Position numbers and translations under genes: made by a program. Under the pieces are notes generated by a model. It ran no database searches and was not told where the DNA came from. It saw only the letters and a list, made by a program, of their open reading frames with translations. Positions 51,486 through 64,000 of a stretch of DNA of 64,000 bases are shown here, piece by piece. The DNA is from Aphelenchoides besseyi. Taxonomy: Eukaryota > Nematoda > Chromadorea > Rhabditida > Aphelenchoididae. Within the stretch, counting starts at the first letter, position 1. Every line of letters starts with the position of its first letter. The stretch covers positions 3,596,001 to 3,660,000 of the forward strand of contig JAMPIQ010000001.1 of NCBI GenBank assembly GCA_024699855.1, given 5' to 3'.

Positions 51486-52987
51486 ATGATGTGTGTTTCG
51501 ACGTTCGTTTTAAATGCCCTCATTATGTACGGATTTCAGCATCTGATGACTTTGAACGGACTTCTTCGTCGTTTGCATAAACGCGGCAAACGCTTGCGGC
51601 CGAAAGCCGTCGATCAAAAGGCTTTTTCGTCGAACTCTTCTTCCACTCACGATTGTTCGAATGGCATCACACAAGCGTTTGTCTCTTTACCCGAACATTT
51701 GATCTTCAAGTGTCTGGATAACATCGATAATCCGTTCACACTCATTCGTCTTCGCGCCGTCAATCACGCTTTTCGAGATTACGTTGACCAGCGGGTGTCT
51801 GAAGTGGAAGAGATGGATGTACGACGTGTGAACTTCGACGCCGTTAGCACGAGTTCCAATGCGAGTTGTTCCTCGAACGATTCGGTTTCCGTCATTTTGG
51901 CCGGTCAACAGTATCACGTTAATCCTAACGGTTATAAGTTGTTGGCTCGATTCGAGAAAAAGTCAATTCAATTTGTGGTGGACGAATGTTGGACATCAAC
52001 CGAGGTCACGTTACTATGTAAGTTCAAGTGCTTTGTTTTTGTTTTTTGTATTTCGTCTGTCGATCGTTGATGACCTGAAGTTGAACAAGAACTAATCGTA
52101 TTGTTTTCAGGTGCTGCGATGTCGACGTTTAGACGGCACGTTAAAAGAATTCGGCTTGACGCTCCGATCATCGAATTGGTGAGTTGAACTTCCGGTGATT
52201 TTCAATTGGTGAAGATTGCGAACGTGTTAATTGAGGAAGATCGCGCGAAATACTCGAACCACACCCTCAAATCAATGGTTGGGTTGTTTTGCTGAAACCT
52301 GCAAAATGGGCGATTCATCTTAAGGTTGTTTTGTCTCGGAAATGCACTATTGTTTCGTTGAAAATTTAATCGGTGACGAAATGCGCTTAGCGTGCGAATT
52401 ATCGATACTTACTCTTGCGCGTACCATGGTGATCGTTTCCCACTTTCATTCCACCGCATTCCACTGCGCACAGACCAAAGAGCGATCGTTCAACGAATGC
52501 ACAAACACCAAAATTCAATCGTTGCTTTCAGTTGATTGCCAGTCTTTCATTGATTGATCTCCAACGTTGGTTTGCTTTTCAATGTTATCTTCAAGCCATC
52601 AACGACTGCAATGTTCATCTACGTTTCAATCAACCGAGCAATTGGCTTACGGAAAAGCAACCCAAATCGACAGCACCGTATTGGCCCGAAGCTGTTTCTC
52701 TGATCATTCGTACAACCGCCAAAGACACGATTCATTTGGCGCGGTCAGTTACAAGATCATGAAATGATTGAACGGGCATTTCCAGATTGCTTGACTACGG
52801 AGTCAATTCCCGTCGACTGATCGATTCTCGCCGTCTCGAAGTCCTACGGTGTGTGCTCGTCGATGTTGATCCGAGATTGGAGAAGAATCGGGGCCTAAAC
52901 CGCAACATCTATCACTTCCGTTGTTGGGCCGGTAGTGCCGGATTCGATGATCGTTTTGCCTGGTCAACAGCTGGCGGAATCGCGTAA
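51486..52987 (+). CDS. F-box-like protein
   Basis: The first ATG in the open frame is at 51486 (MMCVSTFVLNALIMYGFQHL). The frame also extends upstream to at least 51342 without an ATG, so an earlier exon is possible. After a basic, Ser-rich stretch comes an F-box-like segment: FVSLPEHLIFKCLDNI, FTLIRLRAVNHAFRDYVDQR. The next exon (CAAMSTFRRHVKRIRLDAPI, IEL) joins in phase across an intron of about 350 nt (52182-52531) to LIASLSLIDLQRWFAFQCYL. The last exon reads LLDYGVNSRRLIDSRRLEVL to FDDRFAWSTAGGIA, ending at 52987. F-box proteins usually present substrates to SCF ubiquitin ligases through SKP1. The substrate-binding C-terminal region, about 130 residues, matches no repeat family I know. 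Confidence 0.55.
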
Positions 52988-54191
52988 TGATTACAGGAGT
53001 GTCAAGTGCGTTCGGACGTTACGAGTATTCAAACATATTGGCTTTACTCACTCGTCTTCCACATATTCATTAATTGAATTTCTTTTTGTAACTCAACTAT
53101 TGAATTTCTTTCGTAAAAGAAAAAACAATTTTCGTTGAAAACCAGATTTACATGACCAACGTCTCTTTCAATCTCTTTTTACATTTGATGTAAATAAACG
53201 ACATTAACCGAATGACTTCCTTGTTGTTTTTATCCTCTAATCCCAAAAAGGAACTGCCAAAGTCGTTAGAGACTTCTGAAACGGGATTTCGGTTTTGAGT
53301 GTTTGCTCGTTGGCCTTCGAACGAAAACATAAGAATTCCGAAGTCTTTTCGACTGTTCACTGGTCGGGCGAATTCCCGAGAGCGTTCGGGCGAGGATCAC
53401 GTTTGTCGCAAATCGGATGACAATCAAAAAAAATAAGAAGTACCTTCTTTCGTCTCGTTTTCAGTGTTCCCTCATCACAAGTGGCCCGTGAGCAAAAACT
53501 CGACGGAAATTGAAGGCAAACGGCCGAGAAGTTGGCCGGAGGGCGGTTGGCCGTTTGCCGCTTTTTCGTCTGCTCCAAAAACGAAAGCCGAGAATTTACG
53601 TCATTTTGCGCGGGTTATTTCGGTCATTTGGCTCATGGCCGATGCGGCGGAGAACGTTGGCGTTTGCCCAATGGACATTAACTTTTAATTAAAAGTTCAA
53701 ACGACAACCAAAGGGATTTGCTCGGAGCCTACGAAAAGAGACTTGTGTGTGATATAATCTGCCGTCATTTATTTGATCTTTTAGTTTGTTCTCCGCTGTT
53801 TCGGATGTTGGAAAAAACAAACTTACAGTTTGATCTACGCTTATTGTTTGGTTTTGAGATCAACCAACTCTTGAGCACGGCTTCTGTTTGTTGGGCACTA
53901 AAGAAGTAGAAGACTGCGCAATTTCGATTTTCTTCCACAAGACTCATGACTTCTTGGCTTCAAAGATGTTCCGTTTGGACGGCGGTTGAACGACCGGAAA
54001 CCATTACAAAAACATTTGTTTTCAGTTCGTTCTACGAAAACAACGGTTGTATTTGGAATTGAAACTGATTATTGTCAATAGCGATCGTGGAAACGCAATC
54101 ATAAAAGTTTTCTTTCATCGGATATTAATTTTTAGTCGGAATACAAGTAGAACACAAACTGAGGTCCGAATTGCCGAACAATTGCGGCGCA
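52988..54191. other. 1.2-kb intergenic region with a CpG-dense block
   Basis: No gene is supported. The part near 53480-53690 is rich in GC and CG and is open in more than one frame, without motifs. It lies about 500 nt upstream of the SLC7 start and may be regulatory. Confidence 0.4.
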
Positions 54192-56290
54192 ATGGACGAC
54201 GGAATCGAGATGGAGATCTGCGACACTCCGCCGCCAAGTAAGTCCATAAGTACAGTAACAAAACTCTTAATTGCTTGTAGCTCCACCCGAAACAATTCGA
54301 ACTCCGTCACCGCCTCTTCTGAATCTGATAAACACGAAAATGGGCTACTTGGGAGCTACATCATACGTGATTGGCAATATCATTGGAACCGGAATCTTCA
54401 TTTCTCCAGCGTCGATTTTACGATCCACCGAATCACCGGGTCTTTCACTTATTGTTTGGGTTTGTTGCGCTTTGATTGCAATAATGGGTTCGCTATGTTA
54501 CATTGAACTTGGAACAAGCATTCAAGGTACGTGTGAAATAACAGCTGTGCTAAGCGATTGGTTTTCAGATCCGGGTTGTGATTTCGCATACATTTGCTAT
54601 GTGAAATGGTATCCGGTTGCTTTCGCTTTTATGTGGGTGAGCGTCCTAATGATCTATCCGGCAACGATCGCGGTAATTGCCGAGAGTTTTGGTCAATATC
54701 TTCTTGAAGGACTGAGGCAAAGCTACGAAATTGATGAGCAATGGGTTCCTATTGCACAAAAGTTATTCGCAATCTCTTTGTTATGTACGTTAAATCCAAT
54801 TGATTTTTACACAAATGGGACTTTCAGGGCTCATTACTTGGGTCAACTTCTTCGAGTTGAGTCGATTTGCTTCAAGATTTCAAATTATGGCAACTTTTGC
54901 TAAATTACTTGCGTGTGCTCTGATCATTGTTACGGGTCTCTATTACTATTTATTTAAAGGTCTGTCACATTCTTATAGTAATTAACATTCGTGCATTCAG
55001 GTTGGAATGAAAGTCTTGAACAGCCGATGAGAAACAGCAATTATGAGGCGGGTAGCTTTCTAATGAGTATGTATGGCGGCTTATACGCATATTCGGGGTA
55101 AGCAATATAGAAAAAGAACATTGAAAGAGTTTTTAGTTGGGACATTTTGAATTGTGGAGGATGCAATGAAATACATCGACCAAGAAAGTAAGGTCATTTA
55201 GTTTGCAATAGCATCAAAATTTTTAGAAATGTACCGATGGCTCTTTTGAGTGGTATTGGAATAGTGGCTTTTGTTTATGTTTTAATGAACGTTGCATATT
55301 TTGCGGTATTGGATGTTGAGACGATGAAATCATCAAATGCAGTGGCTGCGGTAGTTTAATTCGTAGTCCTATAATTATCGAAGATTTTTAGCTGTTCAGT
55401 CAACGAACATTGGGTGGATTGTCCTATCTTATTCCGTTTCTTATTGGTGTACTTCTAATCGGCTCATTGAATACGAACTTGTACTGTGGTAGTCGTTATA
55501 TGTTTGCTGCTGCTAAACAAGGCCATTTACCTGCCTGCTTCAGCATTGTAAATGCACAAACACAAAGTCCAAGAGTCGCAATTTTTGCTCAAGTAATCAA
55601 CTAGTTAGCGTTTACTTTAATTTTAAACATCTTTAGTCTGCTCTAGCCATTGGTATTTCATTCGTAGGAGATTTGGACACTTTGATTGGATACGTGATGT
55701 TCGGTTTTTGGGCCCAGCGTATATTCAGCTTAGTTGCATTGCTAACCATAAGATACAAGTGTATCGGTGTACATCCCGATGCTATTCGAATGCCCATTGT
55801 CTTGTAAGTTATTGAAGATGCTTATGTGTAATAGAAGATTTCAGAATAGCCGCATTTTTGGCCGTGACTATTGGCCTTGTTGTTATCCCGATTTGGCAAG
55901 AATTTCAAGTAACGGCACTAGGAATCGGAATCTGTACTGTTGGTCTTGGATTCTACTATCTTTTGATCTATCCATCAAACTTACCACGCAGTTTTGAGAA
56001 AGCAAATGGTATACAAATTTCCGCGGATCATTTTTGAAACCCTTTTTTTTATAGAGTTTTCAGCTTTGATCGCTGCCGTTATTTTCAATGGAATGCCCGA
56101 TCTGAAAACAACTTCCCTGGCACCTCCGACAGTACTCAGTTCCTCGGATTCACAGCAACTTTTACTGCCGGTCCGTCGATCATCATTCACGATGCTTAAC
56201 GACGACATGGTCACCGATCTTCATTCGGATGAGAAAAACGCCTCTCTGATTCGTCACGGCTCGTCAAGCGGTTTACTGCGACTTTGGTAA
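54192..56290 (+). CDS. SLC7 family amino-acid transporter (LAT/light-chain type)
   Basis: This multi-pass exchanger of neutral or cationic amino acids resembles the light chains that pair with a 4F2hc/rBAT-type heavy chain at the plasma membrane. The ATG at 54192 gives MDDGIEMEICDTPPPS. TM1 contains the substrate-backbone motif GNIIGTGIFISP. Later TM regions: SLIVWVCCALIAIMGSLCYI, SLYLGG-like SFLMSMYGGLYAYSGWDILN (TM6), GIVAFVYVLMNVAYFAVL, GCRYMFAAA-like CGSRYMFAAAKQGHLP and SLVALLTIRYK. The gene has about nine short introns and ends LLRLW at 56290. The C-terminal tail is about 80 residues, Ser-rich and cytoplasmic. The heavy-chain-linking Cys of LAT proteins should lie in the TM3-TM4 loop; DPGCDFAYI provides a Cys earlier, so heavy-chain dependence is uncertain. 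Confidence 0.9.
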
Positions 56291-56689
56291 AACAGTTTCG
56301 ATTTCAAAAGTGCAATTCATTTAATACAAACGATCTCAGTTCATATTTGGTCTTCAATTTTAGTGCCTTTGCTTTTAAGTGACTTTATTTCTGTTAACAT
56401 GCATTGCCATTTCGATTTGTCCATAAGAGTAAAATCAGGAGTTTACTTCAAACAGTTGATTGACTTTAATTAAGAAAACAAGCAGAATGTTACATGCAAC
56501 ATAAAACGATAATGAAAAGAGCGAAAACAAATGATTATGTTGTGTAGTTATAGTTTCATTAGAGCCCTAAAATAAATAGGTATGGATTATGTTCATTTAT
56601 GGATGAGAAGGCAAAAGTGAAGAAGTGCATTCAAAAACAATTTACATCTTCAACGAGAAAACCATGCTGAGAAACTGAAACTCATTGGT
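56291..56689. other. Intergenic, no gene seen
   Basis: An AT-rich 3' flank between convergent genes (SLC7 plus, PDCD6 minus). AATAAA-like hexamers are present, but no coding signal. Confidence 0.5.
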
Positions 56690-57454
<765 letters not shown>

Positions 57455-57701
57455 TTGGTTTCTGAAACAAATTCTTTTAGAAACAAGCAAAAGAAAGATC
57501 GCAGTCGTCGGCTCCGTCAACCAATGAATCACGACAACAAACGAAAACGATGAGTAAGCTCCTCGGTCGTCTTCAAATAACCGGAAGTCTTCGCGGTAGT
57601 AAATGTCATACGTTTAGGCGACGTTTACAACACCCAATGACGACAAACGTTTTCGAAATTCGGTTTAAACTTTTCGGATTAGCGGCCATCGACGGTCGAC
57701 G

Positions 57702-57925
57702 ATGTCCGAAGCGGATTGCTTCCCGACGTTCTGTGCCAAAGTTGGTCGGCTAAAGAGCGGAAATATGCGCGCGCTTGTCTGGCTGTTTGTTTCTTAATCG
57801 AATTTGTTGTTCAGAAGGTTAAAATTCACGAGAAGCGTTTGGGCCGTTCATTCCATGGAGCACGTCGATTGCCGAGTCGTGAAGAATTGAAAACCAAGTT
57901 GAAGCCAATTATCCGAATGTTTTAG
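57702..57925 (+). CDS. Possible small basic protein
   Basis: The ATG at 57702 gives MSEADCFPTFCAK. A candidate intron 57741-57814 (GTTGGT donor, TTGTTCAG acceptor) joins it to KVKIHEKRLGRSFHGARRLP, then SREELKTKLKPIIRMF, with TAG at 57923-57925. The 49-residue product is basic and could be ribosomal or mitochondrial, but I cannot name it. Open frames upstream (57550 on, MSKLLGRLQITGSLRG) could be the true first exon in another frame. The call rests mainly on the protein-like last exon. Confidence 0.3.
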
Positions 57926-58311
57926 TCGTACGGTTGTTCAAAAATGCCGTTGGCCCAATGTTCAGATTCCTGGAACACTGCAGCTCCAGAATTAGCAAAT
58001 CGACCATACCAATTTGTGAAAAAAACATCCAAAAGCGTAAGACATTTTGTTCCGAAATTTGACTTCTTTTAATGGCTTTCTTAACCTTTTCTTTTCATCC
58101 GTTTGTTTGTGTTTTCGCTTGTAGATTAGCTGATTGTACACGTGTATTGTTGGTACTTTCGAATTCAAAAACGATCTATCACAAATAGCCACTTGTAACT
58201 GTAGACTCCATTCTTCCCGGACGCCTTAAACTAATTCCGATGATTGTTGTTATGGTGATGTTTGTTCGATTTACTGTTACTGTAATTGATAGCTTCATTT
58301 TCCGAATGCGA
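57926..58311. other. Intergenic, no gene called
   Basis: A short frame at 57944 (MPLAQCSDSWNTAAPELANR) followed by a GTAAGA donor looks faintly exon-like, but I could not join it to a continuing exon. Otherwise no signal. Confidence 0.3.
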
Positions 58312-58854
58312 TTATTTCATCACTTGTTTCTGACCTTGTAATTGTTCCCAGTAATCGTGTTGTAAACGGATTTTCATTGACGTTGAACATAAATTTTGAT
58401 CGCTCGTTATCATCGATTGGTTCGCGACACCCATCGTTCGACTAAGCGGATTTGTGAGTTGGCTGAAACGTTGGGCTCGAAATGGCGATTGAAAAGGAGC
58501 AATAGGTCGTTTGGGCAAATCGATCGACGTGGTTCGACCTTTTGTCGGTGAATGTCCGTGATTTCGTCGTGACTGTGGTCGTCGATTTCTGTGGTTTTTA
58601 TCTTCTTCTTCAGCATTGCGCTTTTTCGTTTGGCCAATCAGAAGCGATCGAATCAAATGGCGTGTCGGCTCTCCACAATGGTAATTGCTTTTTCTTGTGA
58701 TTTCCGGGTTAATTGAAATAGTTCGTCCGTGTGATTTGTTGTATTTAAATGTGTGGAAGTTCAGTCTCGCACGAATATACCTAGACAAAAGTGCGAAGTG
58801 AACGGTATTTATGTCGGAGGTTTGTGTTCGTACGAAGAGAGCACATCCACTTGT
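58312..58854 (-). CDS. Possible protein-coding ORF, Arg/Ser-rich
   Basis: The minus strand is open for 195 codons to the stop at 58312. The first in-frame ATG is at 58854. The C-terminal two thirds look protein-like: basic and Ser/Pro-rich (RRNHGHSPTKGRTTSIDLPK, RPIAPFQSPFRAQRFSQLTN) and ending YWEQLQGQKQVMK. The N-terminal third is less convincing and may be intron. No domain is recognised. It sits head-to-head with RSK and partly overlaps that gene's likely leader. Alternatives are chance, or a 3' exon whose true start is elsewhere. Confidence 0.3.
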   Translation of the reverse strand, partial: TSGCALFVRTQTSDINTVHFALLSRYIRARLNFHTFKYNKSHGRTISINPEITRKSNYHCGEPTRHLIRSLLIGQTKKRNAEEEDKNHRNRRPQSRRNHGHSPTKGRTTSIDLPKRPIAPFQSPFRAQRFSQLTNPLSRTMGVANQSMITSDQNLCSTSMKIRLQHDYWEQLQGQKQVMK

Positions 58855-59031
58855 CATAATCCGAATCGGAGAGCAACTACTCAATTCAACCAATTTCACT
58901 CAATCGACTGTTTTAGGTCTCGCCGAAACCACGACTGACACGAGAGCATGTGCGTGTGAACGGGTTTACGAACGATTTGAAACAGGCAAGAAAATTTTCA
59001 ATCGTGTTCATGTTGCAACTTTGAATTTTAG

Positions 59032-61743
<2,712 letters not shown>

Positions 61744-62046
61744 AACAGTTTCCAATTATTTGCATACAAATCCTGTAATTCTAAACCGAAATTCGAGCAA
61801 AATTCAAAACACACATTGCCGGTAATTTCATTTATCTTCACGCCTTATTTTCTATCATAGTTGATTCCAAAAGCAAATTAGCTTTCTTGTTTGATCTCGT
61901 CGATTCCCGTTCTCGTAATCGAATTGTCCTGTGATTTTCATCGTGTTCTCATTTCTAATTACACGCTTACACGCTTTTCATACACACTCCTATTCACGTA
62001 TCATTCCGATTAATTAGTTCCGTTTTGCGCGATTGAATTACTATCG
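61744..62046. other. 3' UTR region of RSK
   Basis: AT-rich sequence after the RSK stop, with no coding signal. The first good AATAAA on the plus strand is at 62092-62097. Confidence 0.5.
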
Positions 62047-62097
62047 TTTATTAACACGCAAAACCATTGCCTTATAAACATCTATGTGACAAATAAA
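62047..62097. terminator. Interleaved poly(A) signals of convergent genes
   Basis: Minus-strand AATAAA (TTTATT at 62047-62052) suits the secreted-protein gene whose stop is at 62113. Plus-strand AATAAA (62092-62097) suits RSK. Each signal lies past the other, so the two transcripts should overlap in antisense by at least about 50 nt. Confidence 0.55.
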
Positions 62098-62112
62098 CAG
62101 ATCGTATTAGTG

Positions 62113-62634
62113 CTAACCACAGATCAACGTTTCTGAGCAAAGAACACCACCACGTCCCGAAATACGCGGAAGCAAGTCGTCTCCGATCTTCGAGTACATG
62201 TAACCTTCGCCATCAAATTTGCCTTTTTCTTCACTCGCCAACTCCCAATTGCCATCGCGACCAATTCGAAATGTTCGAAACAACTGTAAATAGTCGTTTG
62301 CTGAACCAAATGTTTGTTTGACTACTTACCCAATGCTTTCCGGAACAATTACCACCGTTAATCTAAAAGCAGTTCAAACCGGTTTTGTGCTAGATTCTTA
62401 CCACAACATTCTTCTCTTGTCCTTGGGCGTTAAAAGTCGTTTTCTCGGTCTTAATCTAAACAATTCAAATCATCATGAATATTGCAAGTGCAAACCTACG
62501 TTTAATGATGGAACAACGATTTGAATTTTGAACGGAATCTTAGTGTCCGATTGCACTCTGAGTTTGATCTTACATGCATCACATACGATTACACTCAAGA
62601 TTGCAAACAAAAAGAACGGAACGAGCAGATTCAT
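62113..62634 (-). CDS. Small secreted protein, nematode-type family
   Basis: The start at 62634 encodes a signal peptide (MNLLVPFFLFAILSVIVCDA). The mature part begins CKIKLRVQSDTKIPFKIQIV and VPSLN, then continues over three short introns through IKTEKTTFNAQGQEKNVV, INGGNCSGKHW, LFRTFRIGRDGNWELASEEK and GDDLLPRISGRGGVLC, ending at 62113. The size is about 130 residues with four Cys in the mature part or at its start. The pattern C-K-I-K-L near the start, a mid-domain NC, a GDDL motif and a C-terminal Cys matches a type of small secreted protein I associate with nematodes, but I cannot give a family name or a function. It converges on RSK. Confidence 0.7.
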
Positions 62635-63168
62635 TCTTGCGATTCGAATGGCGGAATGACCGAATTTACTGCGCTCTTCACGGATTGACCTTTGTCTTAA
62701 TAATCAGGAGAAATCCGTCGAGTGTTTCGATTGATCTGATTTATTATCTTGTTGCAAGATGAAACGACAACATTGAGAATCGGAAGAATTGAGCTGATGG
62801 ATGAAGTTTTGCTCGGTGGTCGCGAAAGAACGAAAATGTACAATGTCTCATAAAAGTTTGGGAATCGCCTTCAAGACATCTCATTAAATAAGTTATGATA
62901 CGTGATACAAGTGAGGGATACGCGATTACAAAACGATTAAAAGAATTGAGAGAAATGTTGACGTTTGTATTCAACGGTTCAACTTGTGAAACAGCCCGTG
63001 TATTAACGAATATGATTGATTGGAGATAGAAGTATGCTACACGTAAATTGGAGGAAATGCTCACATGTGAAGTTCTGACTCAGAAGCCCACTTTCAGTCT
63101 AATTAAGATAGAACATGAAAGCGTCGGAGGGAATGATATAAAATTAACAGAAATACGAAAAGACCTTC
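62635..63168. other. Intergenic, no gene seen
   Basis: Upstream flank of the secreted-protein gene and 3' flank of the channel gene. A 106-codon minus frame (62744-63064) lacks any protein-like feature. Confidence 0.45.
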
Positions 63169-63963
63169 TCAGGGAACATCAACTAAGGGTCTATCGCGCC
63201 GACGTCTAAGTGATTCAACAGGCGAATGATCGGGTTCGTAATTGCTATTTGAAAAACTGGAGCGTTTGAAACTGTTGCGAAGTAATTCGGAAAGACCGCC
63301 TAATTCTCGTTGTATATCCGACAACTAAAAGGATTCACATTAATCAAGATAAACGTTTTGTTTTTGTTAAAAAACGAAATCCTCAGCTTCAAGAAAACCC
63401 ACCTGATGTTCGACTGAGGTCATTCGAAGAGCTAAACCTTCTTGTGTCGAGTGAATGTCGTGTATCAACTCATAGGTGTTGCTTGTGGTCTAAATTTGCT
63501 CATGAAAATGCTTGAGTACAGCCACCTACTTTCGCCACATCCCCCAATGATACCGAGTTTTCAGCCAACTTTCGTTGATCACGTTTAACCTTGCGCAACC
63601 TAAACACACAAGACGTATTCAGTTTGTATGATTGTGACATACGCGTAGATTGCAACCAAAAATTTACGTTGGTGATGACGAATTTTGACGGGATCAATCT
63701 TATCGACAAGCCGACGATGTTTGTAAATGAGCCACGTTTCGCGAAGTACATTAGCAGCCGAATGTTTAAGCTTTTTGGTCAATTGAGTGTCCTAACAGTA
63801 AGCCGCATGATTGCATTAATAGTCAATAACCTACCACCATGAAGTTGTGAACACTTAGTTCGGCTCGACTCAATTCCAATTTGCGAGCAATTACCGCAAC
63901 AACCATCGAAGATGTGCAAGTTCCCAAAACTCCGGTAATCACGGCAACAGTTCTTCCGCAGTA
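63169..63963 (-). CDS. Small-conductance Ca2+-activated K+ channel, 3' part
   Basis: This is the C-terminal part of an SK (KCNN/KCNL) channel; the gene runs off the right edge, so S1-S5 and the selectivity filter are outside the window. The exon ending at 63963 begins [20 protein letters not shown] and [20 protein letters not shown], which is the S6 helix and the start of the calmodulin-binding region. The next exons give [59 protein letters not shown] and [17 protein letters not shown], a clear match to the calmodulin-binding domain through which Ca2+ opens the channel. The tail has a helix ([35 protein letters not shown]), then a basic end ([15 protein letters not shown]) and the stop at 63169. 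Introns are short GT-AG. Confidence 0.93.
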
Positions 63964-64000
63964 CTAAATAACATAGCCCTTATATGATACGATTATAATC

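Overview
This is nuclear DNA from a small, gene-dense animal genome. Genes are split by many short introns, mostly about 40-60 nt, with GTAAGT- or GTGAGT-like donors and TTTTAG/TTTCAG acceptors. Intergenic gaps are short and genes lie on both strands. The gene set is metazoan throughout: Src kinases, an SK potassium channel, myosin VI, myotubularin, RSK. Intron style, compactness, nematode-looking secreted proteins and an acceptor-like site directly before a start codon suggest a nematode, possibly an enoplean/Dorylaimia lineage. That placement is inference. I saw no rRNA, tRNA, transposon or CRISPR array. All coordinates give the outer limits of the coding span including introns; exon joins were read by eye. 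Layout, 1-17 kb: a plasma-membrane Na+/H+ exchanger (+), mitochondrial ATP synthase alpha (+), a coiled-coil SCOC/UNC-69-like protein (+), Src-family kinase A (-), MOCS2A (+) converging on splicing factor SMNDC1/SPF30 (-), Src-family kinase B (-), then about 3 kb without a supported gene. 17-33 kb: a small secreted Cys protein (+), an unrecognised small gene (+), a NEK9-like kinase with RCC1 repeats (+), a single-LIM protein (+) converging on a type I membrane protein with a Cys-rich ectodomain (-), and a myosin VI with an unusually short tail (+). 33-49 kb: a kelch protein (+), a disordered Lys/Pro/Ser-rich protein (+), a tiny secreted peptide (+), a multi-C2H2 zinc-finger protein (-), a START-domain protein (-), histone acetyltransferase HAT1 (-) divergent from SLC25A46 (+), and a myotubularin phosphatase (-). 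49-64 kb: an unrecognised small protein (+), an F-box-like protein (+), an SLC7 amino-acid transporter (+), the penta-EF-hand protein PDCD6/ALG-2 (-), the kinase RSK (+), a small secreted protein (-), and the calmodulin-binding 3' part of an SK channel gene (-), whose 5' part lies beyond the window. Functionally the window is rich in signalling (two Src kinases, RSK with two kinase domains, NEK9), membrane transport and mitochondrial genes, without an obvious shared pathway. I see no operon and no clearly novel multi-gene system. The points most worth a second look are three GC-AG introns, the short myosin VI tail, the interrupted pair of Src paralogues, several orphan secreted or small proteins, CpG-dense blocks just upstream of genes, and a bulged 14-bp hairpin near 50.84 kb.
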